The notes beneath the pieces were generated by a model, which was not told where the DNA came from, made no database searches, and saw nothing but the letters and a program-made list of their open reading frames with translations. From G963422745 sp963422745 (GTDB lineage Bacteria; Actinomycetota; Acidimicrobiia; Acidimicrobiales; Aldehydirespiratoraceae), in NCBI GenBank assembly GCA_963422745.1, contig OY730477.1, forward strand, positions 2,356,001 to 2,420,000: a DNA stretch of 64,000 bases, in the 5' to 3' direction. Both the position numbers and the translations under genes were made by a program. Below, piece after piece: positions 26,462 through 35,244 of this stretch (positions within the stretch are counted from its first letter, which is position 1; each line of letters begins with the position of its first letter).

Positions 26462-26761
26462 TCAGACCACCTCGATGTCGAGTTCGACATCCAGCGCCTC
26501 ACTGAGCCGAAAGAGATCCTTCCGATCAACATACACCCGGCCGCCAGCGAAGCGATCGAGGATCGAGTCGGCCCACGCCAGCTCCTCGGCACTCGACTCT
26601 CCGTGCTCGGCCTCCCAGGCCTTGACCCCCGCCAACCCGGCCTCCAACGACAGGATCCCTCTCATTTCCTGGTCGGCTGTCATCCGACCATCAACCCACG
26701 CATGAGTGAGTGGTATCGGGTTGGACGAGACCGGTTGACGCTCACCAGGAGTTGGTGCCAT
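26462..26761 (-). CDS. Small hypothetical protein divergent from an antitoxin gene
   Basis: The 99-residue protein starts at ATG 26761. It is acidic and helical, with TADQEMRGILSLEAG and a C-terminus DLFRLSEALDVELDIEVV. It is divergent from the Phd-type antitoxin gene, and the palindrome GCACATTGTGC lies between them. No family recognised; the arrangement leaves open a regulatory or toxin-antitoxin-related role. Confidence 0.45.
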   Translation of the reverse strand: MAPTPGERQPVSSNPIPLTHAWVDGRMTADQEMRGILSLEAGLAGVKAWEAEHGESSAEELAWADSILDRFAGGRVYVDRKDLFRLSEALDVELDIEVV

Positions 26762-26799
26762 GAGTTTCCTTGGTGAAAGTTTCCTTTGGCGAGGGTATA

Positions 26800-26810
26800 G
26801 CACATTGTGC
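26800..26810. promoter_or_regulatory. Palindromic operator candidate for the Phd/VapC module
   Basis: GCACATTGTGC is a perfect 5-bp-arm inverted repeat overlapping a TATAGC -10-like element and 14 bases before the antitoxin ATG. Autoregulation through such sites is the rule for Phd-type antitoxins. Confidence 0.5.
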
Positions 26811-26823
26811 CACACTCGGAATC

Positions 26824-27078
26824 ATGAGCGCCGAGATCGGCCAGCGGGAGCTTCGAAACGACAGCGGCCGTATCATGCGCGCCCTCATCAAGGGCGAGAC
26901 ATTCATCGTCACGCGAAACAGTGAGCCGATCGGCGAGTTGAGCCCACGATGGCGGCGCAGCTTCGTACCGGCCGAAGCCGCCATCGAATTCTTCCGAACC
27001 GCAGCCCCCGTCGACTACGGCCAACTTCGCCACGACCTCGACCGGTCTGCCGATCAGGTCATCGTCCCCCATGCCTAG
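26824..27078 (+). CDS. Phd/YefM-type antitoxin
   Basis: The 84-residue protein begins MSAEIGQRELRNDSGRIMRAL, the standard Phd/YefM DNA-binding N-terminus, followed by the GETFIVTRNSEPIGEL hairpin and a C-terminal tail that would bind the toxin. Its stop overlaps the start of the PIN gene by eight bases. The antitoxin is intact whereas the toxin is not. Confidence 0.88.
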   Translation: MSAEIGQRELRNDSGRIMRALIKGETFIVTRNSEPIGELSPRWRRSFVPAEAAIEFFRTAAPVDYGQLRHDLDRSADQVIVPHA

Positions 27079-27484
27079 CGGCGACCGACCCGAGCGCGGC
27101 CTACTGGACACATCAGTCGTCATTGACCTCGAGACAATCCCCGCGGCCTCACTCCCACTTGAAGTTGCCATAAGTGCAGTCACTCTCGCTGAACTTGCCG
27201 CTGGCCCACACGCCACCGATGCCCCGACCGAACGCGGCCGACGTCAGGATCGACTTCAACGGACCGAAGCCGCCTTCGACCCGCGCCCGTTCGACACAGA
27301 TGCAGCTCGCGACTAGGGCCGCGTCTTCTCCGCAGTAGTCGAAACAGGACGCAAACCCCGCGGTGCACGAGCGGTCGACCTGCTCATCGCCGCGACCGCC
27401 GTCGCCGCGAACCTACCCTTCTACACACGCAACCCCGGCGACTTCGGGTCACTCGACAACCTCGTCGAGATCGTCACGGTCTGA
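27071..27484 (+). pseudogene. vapC: VapC-type PIN toxin with an internal amber codon
   Basis: The frame has the PIN start GLLDTSVVIDLE with the first Asp, VTLAELAAG with the Glu, and after TAG at 27314-27316 it continues in the same frame as GRVFSAVVETGRK and RAVDLLIAATA with the late Asp, ending at 27484. The TAG is where relatives have Tyr (TAC or TAT), so a single substitution breaks a 137-residue toxin. The first 81 residues lack the rest of the active site, so the product should be inactive. Confidence 0.8.
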
Positions 27485-27496
27485 CAACCGGTTCAG

Positions 27497-27565
27497 GCGA
27501 CGATCCTCTCCCACGGCCTGCGACGATCCTTTCCACGGCCTGCGACGATCCTTTCCCACGGCCTC
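27497..27565 (+). repeat. Three 22-23 bp tandem repeats in an otherwise empty gap
   Basis: GCGACGATCCTTTCCACGGCCT-like units begin at 27497, 27520 and 27542. The 312-base gap 27485-27796 between the dead toxin and the ATPase contains this array and, near 27760, a second small duplication (GGACCTCATGAACAA twice). No gene is supported. Confidence 0.8.
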
Positions 27566-27796
27566 GGGCTTGACTTCCCCACCGGGCGCCGACTTTTCGT
27601 GCCGACATTCCTGTGACGGCCACGAACCGCTAAATCGCTGCCATTTGTGGCCTCGCCGATTCGTTGGCGCCACTCCGGGCCAACAATCGGTCGTCACCGA
27701 GGCGCTGACAATGGCGTAGGTGTCGCGCGAGCTATCCGGGTCGCCAGCTGCCGGACCTCATGAACAAAACGGACCTCATGAACAACAACAAGTTGG

Positions 27797-29320
27797 TCAC
27801 GACCGGACTCCCGACATCAGCAGGCCGATGCCGTGGGCGTCGGTCTCACCGCGCGCCACCTCACCCATGGCTTCGCCTTCGAGTACCACGATGATGCGAT
27901 CCGAAAGCTGCATCACCTCGTCGAGATCCTCCGAAATCAGCAGGATTGCGGCGCCCGCGAGGCGCTGCCGCAGCAACTGTTCATGGATGTATTCAGCGGC
28001 GCCGATGTCGACACCTCGGGTCGGTTGGGCAACGATGAGCACCTCCGACCCGGCGCTGAACTCCCGGGCAATAACGACCTTTTGAATGTTGCCACCCGAG
28101 AGGCTGCTCGTGGGTGTCTCCAGTGATGGCGTCTTGACGGTGTACGACTCCACGAGTTCTGCGCACCTTTCGTTGATGGCAGAAAACGACAGAAGGCCAT
28201 GGCGGCAGTACGGGGGCGCGCAATAGTCGACCAGCATCAGGTTCTCGGCCACGGTGAAGTCACCGATCGCACCATGAACCATGCGTTCCTCAGGAACAAA
28301 GGAAACACCCGCCGCACGCATCGACGCTGGATCTGCGCGGGCGACAACCTCATCGCGGAGCTTCACCTCACCGGAGTGGACGGCACGCAGCCCGATGATG
28401 GCCTCAGCAAGCTCACGCTGACCGTTTCCCGAGACCCCGGCAATCCCCACGATTTCTCCGGCCCGCACGGCGAAACTCAAACCGTCAACAGCCGCGGTGC
28501 CACGGTCCCCGATGACTGTGAGATCGCTCACCTCCAGCTTGACTTCTTGTGGCTCCCTATCGGCGATGTCACGAAAGAACCGAACCGGTCTACCGACCAT
28601 CATCTCCGCAAGGAGCTCGCGGGTAGCCTCTGCCGGGCGCGTCGAACCGGCGACACGCCCGTCGCGCAGAACCGTTATCTCATCGGAGAGATCCATCACC
28701 TCATGAAGCTTGTGGGAGATGAAGATCAACCCGCGGCCGTCGGCAGTCAGTTGACGAAGCGTCGTGAACAGCTCATCGACCTCTTGAGGTGTGAGCACCG
28801 CGGTCGGCTCGTCGAGAACCAGCAGCGACGCATCCCGGTAGAGAGCCTTGAGAATCTCGGCTCTCTGACGCTCGCCGACCGCGAGCTGCCATATGTACGC
28901 GTCGGGGTCAACGGCCAACCCGTAGCGTTCGGAAACCTCAGCCAATCGCTTACGAACCGGTCGCATATCCGATACGCCGATAGGGCTGTGCATGCCAAGC
29001 GCAACGTTCTCTGCGACCGTCAGAGTCGGCACCAGCATGAAGTGCTGGTGGATCATGCCGATCCCCCGACCGATCGCATCGGTGGGCGAAGTGATCCTCA
29101 CCTCCGCACCATGCAGGTGAATCGATCCCTCGTCGGGTTGGTACAGCCCGTACAGGATCTTCATGAGGGTGCTCTTGCCAGCGCCGTTCTCACCTAACAG
29201 GGTGTGAACCCGACCCGCCACGACATCAAAGTCCACACAGTCGTTCGCGACGACACCGGGAAAGCGCTTGGTGATGCCGCGCATCTCGAGCATCGGTGCA
29301 CCCGGGTCGGGTTCGTTCAT
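27797..29320 (-). CDS. BMP-type ABC importer ATP-binding protein (nucleoside/purine-type, two ABC domains)
   Basis: The 507-residue protein has two cassettes. Walker A GENGAGKST, LAVGERQR and VLDEPTAVLTPQE are in the first; a P-loop-like GVSGNGQRELAE, LSGGNIQK and AQPTRGVDIGA are in the second. Together with two permeases and a BMP lipoprotein this is the layout of BmpDEFG/YufNOPQ nucleoside importers. Last gene of the minus-strand operon, 12 bases after the binding protein. It powers uptake of the compound processed by the enzymes upstream. Confidence 0.92.
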   Translation of the reverse strand: MNEPDPGAPMLEMRGITKRFPGVVANDCVDFDVVAGRVHTLLGENGAGKSTLMKILYGLYQPDEGSIHLHGAEVRITSPTDAIGRGIGMIHQHFMLVPTLTVAENVALGMHSPIGVSDMRPVRKRLAEVSERYGLAVDPDAYIWQLAVGERQRAEILKALYRDASLLVLDEPTAVLTPQEVDELFTTLRQLTADGRGLIFISHKLHEVMDLSDEITVLRDGRVAGSTRPAEATRELLAEMMVGRPVRFFRDIADREPQEVKLEVSDLTVIGDRGTAAVDGLSFAVRAGEIVGIAGVSGNGQRELAEAIIGLRAVHSGEVKLRDEVVARADPASMRAAGVSFVPEERMVHGAIGDFTVAENLMLVDYCAPPYCRHGLLSFSAINERCAELVESYTVKTPSLETPTSSLSGGNIQKVVIAREFSAGSEVLIVAQPTRGVDIGAAEYIHEQLLRQRLAGAAILLISEDLDEVMQLSDRIIVVLEGEAMGEVARGETDAHGIGLLMSGVRS

Positions 29321-29332
29321 CGCGGCGCCCGC

Positions 29333-30379
29333 CTAATCGATCCCGGTCGTGATCGATCCATCGATCAGCCTTGCGATGGCGTCGTCCGCCAGCGAACGGA
29401 TCTCCGGCGGGAGAGCGAAACCGTCGTTGAATTCGATGACCAGTCCGCCGTTCTCAAGGGTGAGGCCGTAAACCTCTCCGCCCAGGGTGCCCGAAGCGAT
29501 GTTGTCGAGGATCTGGTGGAGGATGACCTCCCAGTGGTACACCTGCGACGCCACGACGTTGTCCTCGCCGAGGGCGGTCTGGTTGGCCTGAGTGCCGAAC
29601 CAGGGGATGCCCTGTTCGCGGGCCACGCCGGTTGCCCCGACGACCATCTGGGCCGTGCCGGTCAGGGCGTCGGCGTCGTTGGAGATGTGTGCCTCGGCGG
29701 CTTCTGCTGCGAGGGCGACATCTGAGAACGATTCGATGTAGTTGACGTTGACCTGGACCGCAGGATCCTGGGCTGCGGCGCCCGCGACGAATCCGTCCAC
29801 GTAGAGCTTCGCGTCACCGACCTCGACCGGCCCGACCACGCCGACGACACCGGTTTCGGTTATCGCCGCCGCCATCGTTCCCATCACGAACCCTCCCTGA
29901 TCGGAACGGGTCGTGTAGGCGAACACGTTCTCAAGCCCGAAGGTGTCGGTCGTGGTCCCCCAGGCGAACGAGACATCGGGGAAGTCGGGCGCGATCTCCT
30001 GGAGCGGACCCCCGTACTGGGAGCCATGCGCAACGACGAGATCGAATCCGTCTTCGGCATACCCACGGATCGCCGCTGCCGCGTCCTCGACGATAAACGT
30101 GCCATCGGTGATGTCAACGTCGACGTCGCGGGTTTCCCCGACGACCGTGAGTGCGTCGACGATGCTTTGGGTGAAGGCGAGATCGTTGCTGGCGCTCGGC
30201 GCGACGACCGCTATCCGCAAAGGCAGAGCCACCGACACGTCGGCTGGCACGGAGCTGTCGGCTGGCACGGAGCTGTCGTCATCGCCTCCGCATGCTGCGG
30301 AGACTAAGGCGAGTATCGCCAACAACGCCGACGACAGCAGAGTGGCTCTTTTGGGTTTCAATGAGTTGATTTTCATCAT
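29333..30379 (-). CDS. BMP-family substrate-binding lipoprotein
   Basis: The protein of about 348 residues has a lipoprotein signal ending LVSAA then Cys-GGDDD and a BMP fold (VVAPSASNDLAFTQSIVDAL, DLVVAHGSQYGG, PGxQANQTALGE-type C-terminal part). ATG 30379 or the adjacent 30376 is chosen for its AAGGAAAC ribosome site; the frame extends further upstream without a better start. SVPAD is repeated just after the Cys through an in-frame DNA duplication. It binds the imported nucleoside-like or heterocyclic ligand. Confidence 0.9.
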   Translation of the reverse strand: MMKINSLKPKRATLLSSALLAILALVSAACGGDDDSSVPADSSVPADVSVALPLRIAVVAPSASNDLAFTQSIVDALTVVGETRDVDVDITDGTFIVEDAAAAIRGYAEDGFDLVVAHGSQYGGPLQEIAPDFPDVSFAWGTTTDTFGLENVFAYTTRSDQGGFVMGTMAAAITETGVVGVVGPVEVGDAKLYVDGFVAGAAAQDPAVQVNVNYIESFSDVALAAEAAEAHISNDADALTGTAQMVVGATGVAREQGIPWFGTQANQTALGEDNVVASQVYHWEVILHQILDNIASGTLGGEVYGLTLENGGLVIEFNDGFALPPEIRSLADDAIARLIDGSITTGID

Positions 30380-30419
30380 GAAGGTTTCCTTCGTTTGTTT
30401 TTCTTTGATCGATGCTGCG

Positions 30420-31352
30420 CTAAGCGGACCGTTCGAACGGTCGTGTGAGCGCAGCAGGTGCTGCGAGACGCCGGCTAACCGCGACCAACACGACAATCGT
30501 CAGCACGGCAGGCGCCATCGTAGTGATCGCCGAGGCTCCGCCTGAGACGATGCCGAGTGTCTTCCACTGCAGGACCGTCGACGACACGATGCCGAACAGG
30601 AGTGATCCGGCCATGACGGGAACCGGTCGCCACGCCCCGAAGTACACGAGAGCAATTGCGATGAAGCCCTGTCCGGCGGTGAGGTTCTGTTGGAAGACGC
30701 CGACCTCCAGTGCGAGGGCGGCCCCCGCGAGGGCCGCGAACAGATTACCGATCACGATCGCCGCGACTCTCGTGGTGTTGACGCCGACGCCCAGGGTGTC
30801 CGCCGCCTCGGGTGTCTCGCCGACGGCTCTCACGTTCAAACCGAACGTCGTCTTGTTGATCACGAACCAGACAACCGGAACGCAGACAAACGCGACATAC
30901 ACAAGCACGTTGTGCTGGAAAAGAATCTCACCGACACGCGGGATGTCGCCGAGGACCGGGATCTTCTTGCGGGTCAATCCATCGATCGGCAAGGGGGTGC
31001 CGACCTGGCGTTGGAATAACAGGTCCGTGAATCCCAGCCCGAACAAGAAGATGCCGATACCGCTGATCCCCTGCTGGGCGTGCAGGAACACGGTGATCAC
31101 GGAGTAGACAAGGCCCATGACGAGCCCGACTGCGAGTGCCGCGGCCACGCCTGCGGTCGCGCTACCCGATTCGAGCGCGATGTAGTAAGCCGAGTACGCC
31201 CCGAGAAGCATGACCCCCTCGACTCCGAGGTTGAGCACTCCGCTTCGCTGGCTGACGGTCTCGCCGAGCGCGGCCAGCAGGAAAGGCGCCGCCAAGCGGA
31301 CACCGGAGGCCAGTGTGGCGGTGAGCACCGAGATGGTGAAGAACTCGCTCAT
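30420..31352 (-). CDS. BMP-type ABC importer permease 2
   Basis: The 310-residue membrane protein of the BPD_transp_2 family has LGETVSQRSGVLNLGVEGVMLLGAY and GLNVRAVGETPEAADTLGV, typical of the second permease (YufQ/BmpG-like). Its ATG overlaps the stop of the first permease (ATGA at 31349-31352), so the two are coupled. Confidence 0.92.
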   Translation of the reverse strand: MSEFFTISVLTATLASGVRLAAPFLLAALGETVSQRSGVLNLGVEGVMLLGAYSAYYIALESGSATAGVAAALAVGLVMGLVYSVITVFLHAQQGISGIGIFLFGLGFTDLLFQRQVGTPLPIDGLTRKKIPVLGDIPRVGEILFQHNVLVYVAFVCVPVVWFVINKTTFGLNVRAVGETPEAADTLGVGVNTTRVAAIVIGNLFAALAGAALALEVGVFQQNLTAGQGFIAIALVYFGAWRPVPVMAGSLLFGIVSSTVLQWKTLGIVSGGASAITTMAPAVLTIVVLVAVSRRLAAPAALTRPFERSA

Positions 31353-32497
31353 GACACAGCCCGTCTTGTGTCCAGGCGTTCTACCCAACTTTGAAGTCTG
31401 CCCCTGAGTTTCAGGCTTCCGACGACGAAGACCACCACGATGCCGTTGAGGGCGACGATGAGCGCCGCCGGCACCTGGAGTTCACGCTGGAGTTCGATCC
31501 CGCCGGTCAGCATTCCTCCGAAAAGAAACGACGCTGGCACGGTGGTCAAAGGGTGCAGTCCACCGAACAGCGCGGCAACGATTCCGTTGAAGCCAGCCAC
31601 CTGAGTGAACGCGGTTGAGCCGCCCTCGCCGATCAGCCGGTGAGACTCGCTGCCGAAGACGAGGACAGCGCCGGCCACCCCGGCGCATGCACCGCTGAAC
31701 GCGAGCGCCTGGACGATGCTGCGCTTGACCGGCATCCCTGCGTACTGCGATGCGGTCGGGTTGTGCCCAACCGCCCGCAAACGCATCCCGAGAGCGCTGC
31801 GAAAAAGGAGCACATACCCTAAAACGGCCACCACCACAGCGACGACGAATCCGAAATGGAGGCGTGTGCCGCCCGGAAGGAGGGGCAGGTCGGCGTTTTG
31901 GCTCAGCCGCTTCGTCTGCTGGATCTTGATGGCTCCCTCCTCGATCAGCGGGTCCTGCAAAAGGAATGAGAGGAACTGCGCCGCGACGATGTTCATCATG
32001 ATCGTGCTGAGGATCTCGTTAACCCCCGCATACGCCTTCAGGGCTCCGGGTATCGCGCCCCAAATCGCGCCGCCGAGCGCGCCAGCGAGCAGCACAAGCG
32101 GCACGAGCAGCACCCGGGGGACATCCGGTAGGGCGAGTGCGGTCACGGTGGACAAGATGGCCCCGGCAATGAGCTGGCCCTCACCGCCGATATTGATCAC
32201 ACCCGTGCGGAATGCGATGCAGATTCCGACTCCGACCAGCATCAGCGGCATCGCCTTGATGGCCGTGTCCGATACCTCATCTGGGCCGCCGAGTGCGCCG
32301 GTGATCATCGCGGCGTACCCGCGCAAAGGGTTGGCTCCCAAAGCGACCAACATCAGTGCCCCGATCGCGAGGGCCGCCACCACCGCGAACAACGGGATGG
32401 CGAGGCCCGCGATCGAAGCGACCACGGAACGCAGCGCTCGCGAGGCGCCGCTTTCGGGCGGCTTCTTGGATGCTTCGGCGCCGGGAAGGCTGTTCAT
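31349..32497 (-). CDS. BMP-type ABC importer permease 1
   Basis: The 382-residue membrane protein has GVINIGGEGQLIAGAI, GVNEILSTIMMN and RLRAVGHNPTASQYAGM, the marks of the first permease (YufP/BmpF-like). A cytoplasmic N-terminus of about 30 residues precedes the first helix. It begins seven bases after the UbiD stop, linking transporter and decarboxylase in one transcript. Confidence 0.92.
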   Translation of the reverse strand: MNSLPGAEASKKPPESGASRALRSVVASIAGLAIPLFAVVAALAIGALMLVALGANPLRGYAAMITGALGGPDEVSDTAIKAMPLMLVGVGICIAFRTGVINIGGEGQLIAGAILSTVTALALPDVPRVLLVPLVLLAGALGGAIWGAIPGALKAYAGVNEILSTIMMNIVAAQFLSFLLQDPLIEEGAIKIQQTKRLSQNADLPLLPGGTRLHFGFVVAVVVAVLGYVLLFRSALGMRLRAVGHNPTASQYAGMPVKRSIVQALAFSGACAGVAGAVLVFGSESHRLIGEGGSTAFTQVAGFNGIVAALFGGLHPLTTVPASFLFGGMLTGGIELQRELQVPAALIVALNGIVVVFVVGSLKLRGRLQSWVERLDTRRAVS

Positions 32498-32503
32498 ATG
32501 CTT

Positions 32504-33918
32504 TCAGCCCCCATGTTTCGTGTCGTGGCCTTGATGACCGGCCTCGGCGTTTGGGCGCATGAGGTGATCGACGATCACGCGGGCGAACTCGCGAGACCGG
32601 TGAGAGATCTCGACTCGGGTGCCCTCGAAATGCGGTCCTCGGGTTGCGTCGAGAGCCAGGCGTGATGTCGACCCGTCCGGTGTCGACGACGGATCAAGGG
32701 GGCTCCCCGGCAGCCCGTCGATGACGAAGAGGTCCCGCGCTGGCTGGAAGTGTGTTGCCAACGCCCACATGATCTCGCTGTCGGATGCAACGTCCACATC
32801 GGGGTCGACCGCCACGACGGTCTTGAGGTACGGATCCCAACCAAGCAGGGCAAGCATGATTTGGCGCGCCTCACCGGGGCGGCGTTGGTCGACGGCGACG
32901 TAGCAATGGAAGTGAGAGCCCGAGTTGGGGTAATGAATCCTCACAACGGATGCAAAGCGGTCGGCCAGCTTATTGCCGATCTCCGATTCTCGGGGGACGC
33001 GCGCCAAGTTGAGGTGCTCGTCTGAGTTTGCACCTACCACATCGACCCAGATCGGACGGGATCGATACAGCAGAGCGTCAACATCGATCCGGTTGTGCGT
33101 GGACCGATGCGAGGAATACCCGGTGAACTCGCCGAACGGGCCTTCGGTGGCGGTGGCGGTGGGGTCGATCGTTCCCTCGACGACGTACTCCGCTGAAGCC
33201 GGGACGCGGATCCCGTGGATCGGTGTGCGTACAACACGCAGTGACTCCCCGAACAGACCGCCTGCGACTTCGCGTTCGTCTGTGGTCGGCGGCACCCGTG
33301 CGGAGGCAGCCAGCATGAATAGCGGATGAGAACCGATCACCATAGCCACCGGCAACCTTTCGCCCCTGGCGGCGGCGTCCTGCAAGAGGCGCCAAAGATC
33401 GCCTCTGGAATGCAGGCTCGTCGCAAGCGTCGAACGAGAAGCGACGATGGCCCGGTGATAACTGAGATTTCCGCACCCCGTCCCGTGATCCTCACCGACG
33501 ATGATGCCGTTGGTGATGTACGGGCCTACGTCGGTGGCGAAATGTGTGATGAGCGGGAGCCGGGTGAGGTCGACATCGCAGCCGCTGACGACATTGTCGA
33601 GCACAGGTCCAACATCGACCTCCTGCAGGGGCCTGAGGTCGTCCGCCAACTCGACATAGCGAGCATGAAGCTCTCCCGGTTCGGCGCCGAGCATACGTTC
33701 GATGCGCGTTCGCGACGCGAACAGGTTCGTCACCACCTCGTGATCGCTGCCCGCCACATTCTTGAACCGGAGCAGTTCGCAGTGACCTCGCGATGCCAGC
33801 TCCCAGACGATCGCCGACACGTCCTGGTCATCACTCACCACCTGATCGACGGTCAAGATGTCCCAGGGTGTCGGCGTCCATAGTCCTCAAGGAAGGTCCG
33901 CAGGTCCTGGTCGCTCAT
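32504..33918 (-). pseudogene. UbiD-family prenyl-FMN-dependent decarboxylase, probable one-base frameshift at the N-terminus
   Basis: The main frame covers about 450 residues with UbiD features: VGPYITNGIIVGEDHGTGCGN near residue 110, ATEGPFGEFTGY with the conserved Glu-Phe, and a DVDVASDSEIMWALATHF segment. Its only in-frame start is a TTG at 33856. An ATG at 33918 encodes MSDQDLRTFLEDYGRRHP, an expected UbiD N-terminus, in another frame; one more C in CACCC near 33866 joins it to WDILTVDQVV. Either an error or a real lesion. The family decarboxylates aromatic or alpha,beta-unsaturated acids. No UbiX gene is in the window. Confidence 0.8.
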
Positions 33919-34082
33919 CCGCGTACACCTTCCGGTGTGCCCCACAGCTCGTCGTCGGCGCACGTCTTCGCCTGGTCGCTCATCCGCGTACACCTTCCGG
34001 TGTTACGAACAGCTCGTCGTCGGCGCACGTCTTCGCCTGTTTGCTCACGTGCGCACAACTTCCGGTGCTGCCCACAGCTCGA
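33908..34082 (-). repeat. 65-bp tandem repeat covering the UbiD start codon
   Basis: Three units start at 33908, 33973 and 34038 (the third degenerate). Each holds the complement of ATGAGCGACC or a variant and a small hairpin ACACC-TTCC-GGTGT. The first unit includes the likely UbiD start. The rest of the 405-base gap 33919-34323 shows no gene. Confidence 0.88.
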
Positions 34083-34323
34083 ACAACGAATGCGTCATAG
34101 CGAACAGGTCGAGCACCTCGCCGATGGTCCGCGCCGACAGTTCTCGAACGCTTTGCGTCGGATCCGTTCATATGGGTCCCGATCGTTGCCGCGTGTGCAA
34201 GGCCCCCAACAGCTCGATCCGAAGCTGCGGCGCGCCAGCGTCGGTGAGAGCCACCGCCAAGCGGCCGTGTGCCCAAGCTAGTCCCCCGGTCAATGTCGTA
34301 TTGCCCCCCTGCGCCACCGGACG

Positions 34324-35244
34324 CTATTCCATCGGCGTACCGTAGCTGCGATCGGCGAGCTGCCGTTCGGCATCTTGTCTGGTGGAGGGCGGAGCGGTCG
34401 GGGTGATGCCGACCAACCGGGCGATATTGTTGCCCATGTAGTCCTCGAGCGTGTCCTCGTCGGCGTTGATGCCCTGCGGCGCGTCATGGCACAGCACCTC
34501 GAGGTGCGTGAGCCACATCCCGGGATCGTTCGGCGGCGAATCGGTGCCGAACACCAGCCGATCGCGGGGCATCTCCTTGGCGAACTCGACGATCCGCGAC
34601 TGCAGCAGCCAGCCGGACTCGCCGTAGACGTTGGGTGAATCCATGATCATCCAGAACGCCTCGAAGCAGTAGACGCCGCCGGTCTGGACACCGAAGTGGC
34701 CGATCACGAAGTTGACGTTCGGGAACTCCCGGATGATCGGGTAGAACTGCGTCGGGATCGAGTACGGGCCGTCGCCGGTGTGGATGAGTACGACCACACC
34801 CAGTTCGTCACATTTACCCATGACGGGACGGAGCCAATCAAGAGCCCGGTCGGGCCGGTATGCATGCATGTTCGCGTGCAGCTTCAACATCTTGAAGCCG
34901 TACTCCTTGACATGGAACTCCAACTCGGCAGCCCCGTTCTCTGGCCCGAAACGAGGGTTGTAGTTGAAGTTGCCGATGAACCGATCGGGATAGTTCTGGG
35001 TGAGTTCGACGATGTATGCCATATAGTCACGGATGCCTTCGCGGCCCCCGCGAGAGCCGTCTCGCCAGGCGGTGTTGCCCGGAGGCGGCTGGATGAAGCC
35101 CATGTCGATGCGACGGGGCTTGCCGTTGATCCAGTAGGGCCCGTCCATCATCTTGAGCATGCGTTCGCCCGTGAACGGCTCTCCGGTGTGGCGCCACGCT
35201 TCATCGACGACATTCGTCGGATGCAGGTGAGTGTCGATGATCAT
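34324..35244 (-). CDS. Metal-dependent amidohydrolase/decarboxylase (Amidohydro_2 family)
   Basis: The 306-residue TIM-barrel protein has the first metal pair DTHLH, Lys-rich FKMLKLHANMHA, His in VLIHTGDG and VIGHFG, and the late Asp in VFGTDSPPNDPG. The family includes ACMSD and gamma-resorcylate-type decarboxylases as well as hydrolases. It overlaps the Mo-subunit stop by four bases (ATGA), placing it in the hydroxylase operon. Likely acts on a ring-hydroxylated or ring-opened product. The precise reaction is not determinable. Confidence 0.85.
   Translation of the reverse strand: MIIDTHLHPTNVVDEAWRHTGEPFTGERMLKMMDGPYWINGKPRRIDMGFIQPPPGNTAWRDGSRGGREGIRDYMAYIVELTQNYPDRFIGNFNYNPRFGPENGAAELEFHVKEYGFKMLKLHANMHAYRPDRALDWLRPVMGKCDELGVVVLIHTGDGPYSIPTQFYPIIREFPNVNFVIGHFGVQTGGVYCFEAFWMIMDSPNVYGESGWLLQSRIVEFAKEMPRDRLVFGTDSPPNDPGMWLTHLEVLCHDAPQGINADEDTLEDYMGNNIARLVGITPTAPPSTRQDAERQLADRSYGTPME

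Noticed and set aside
33908..34082. Possible CRISPR array
   Set aside because: Units are contiguous without unique spacers, only two to three copies, period 65 bp, and they cover a start codon; no cas genes. The same holds for the arrays at 3937, 16861 and 54127.
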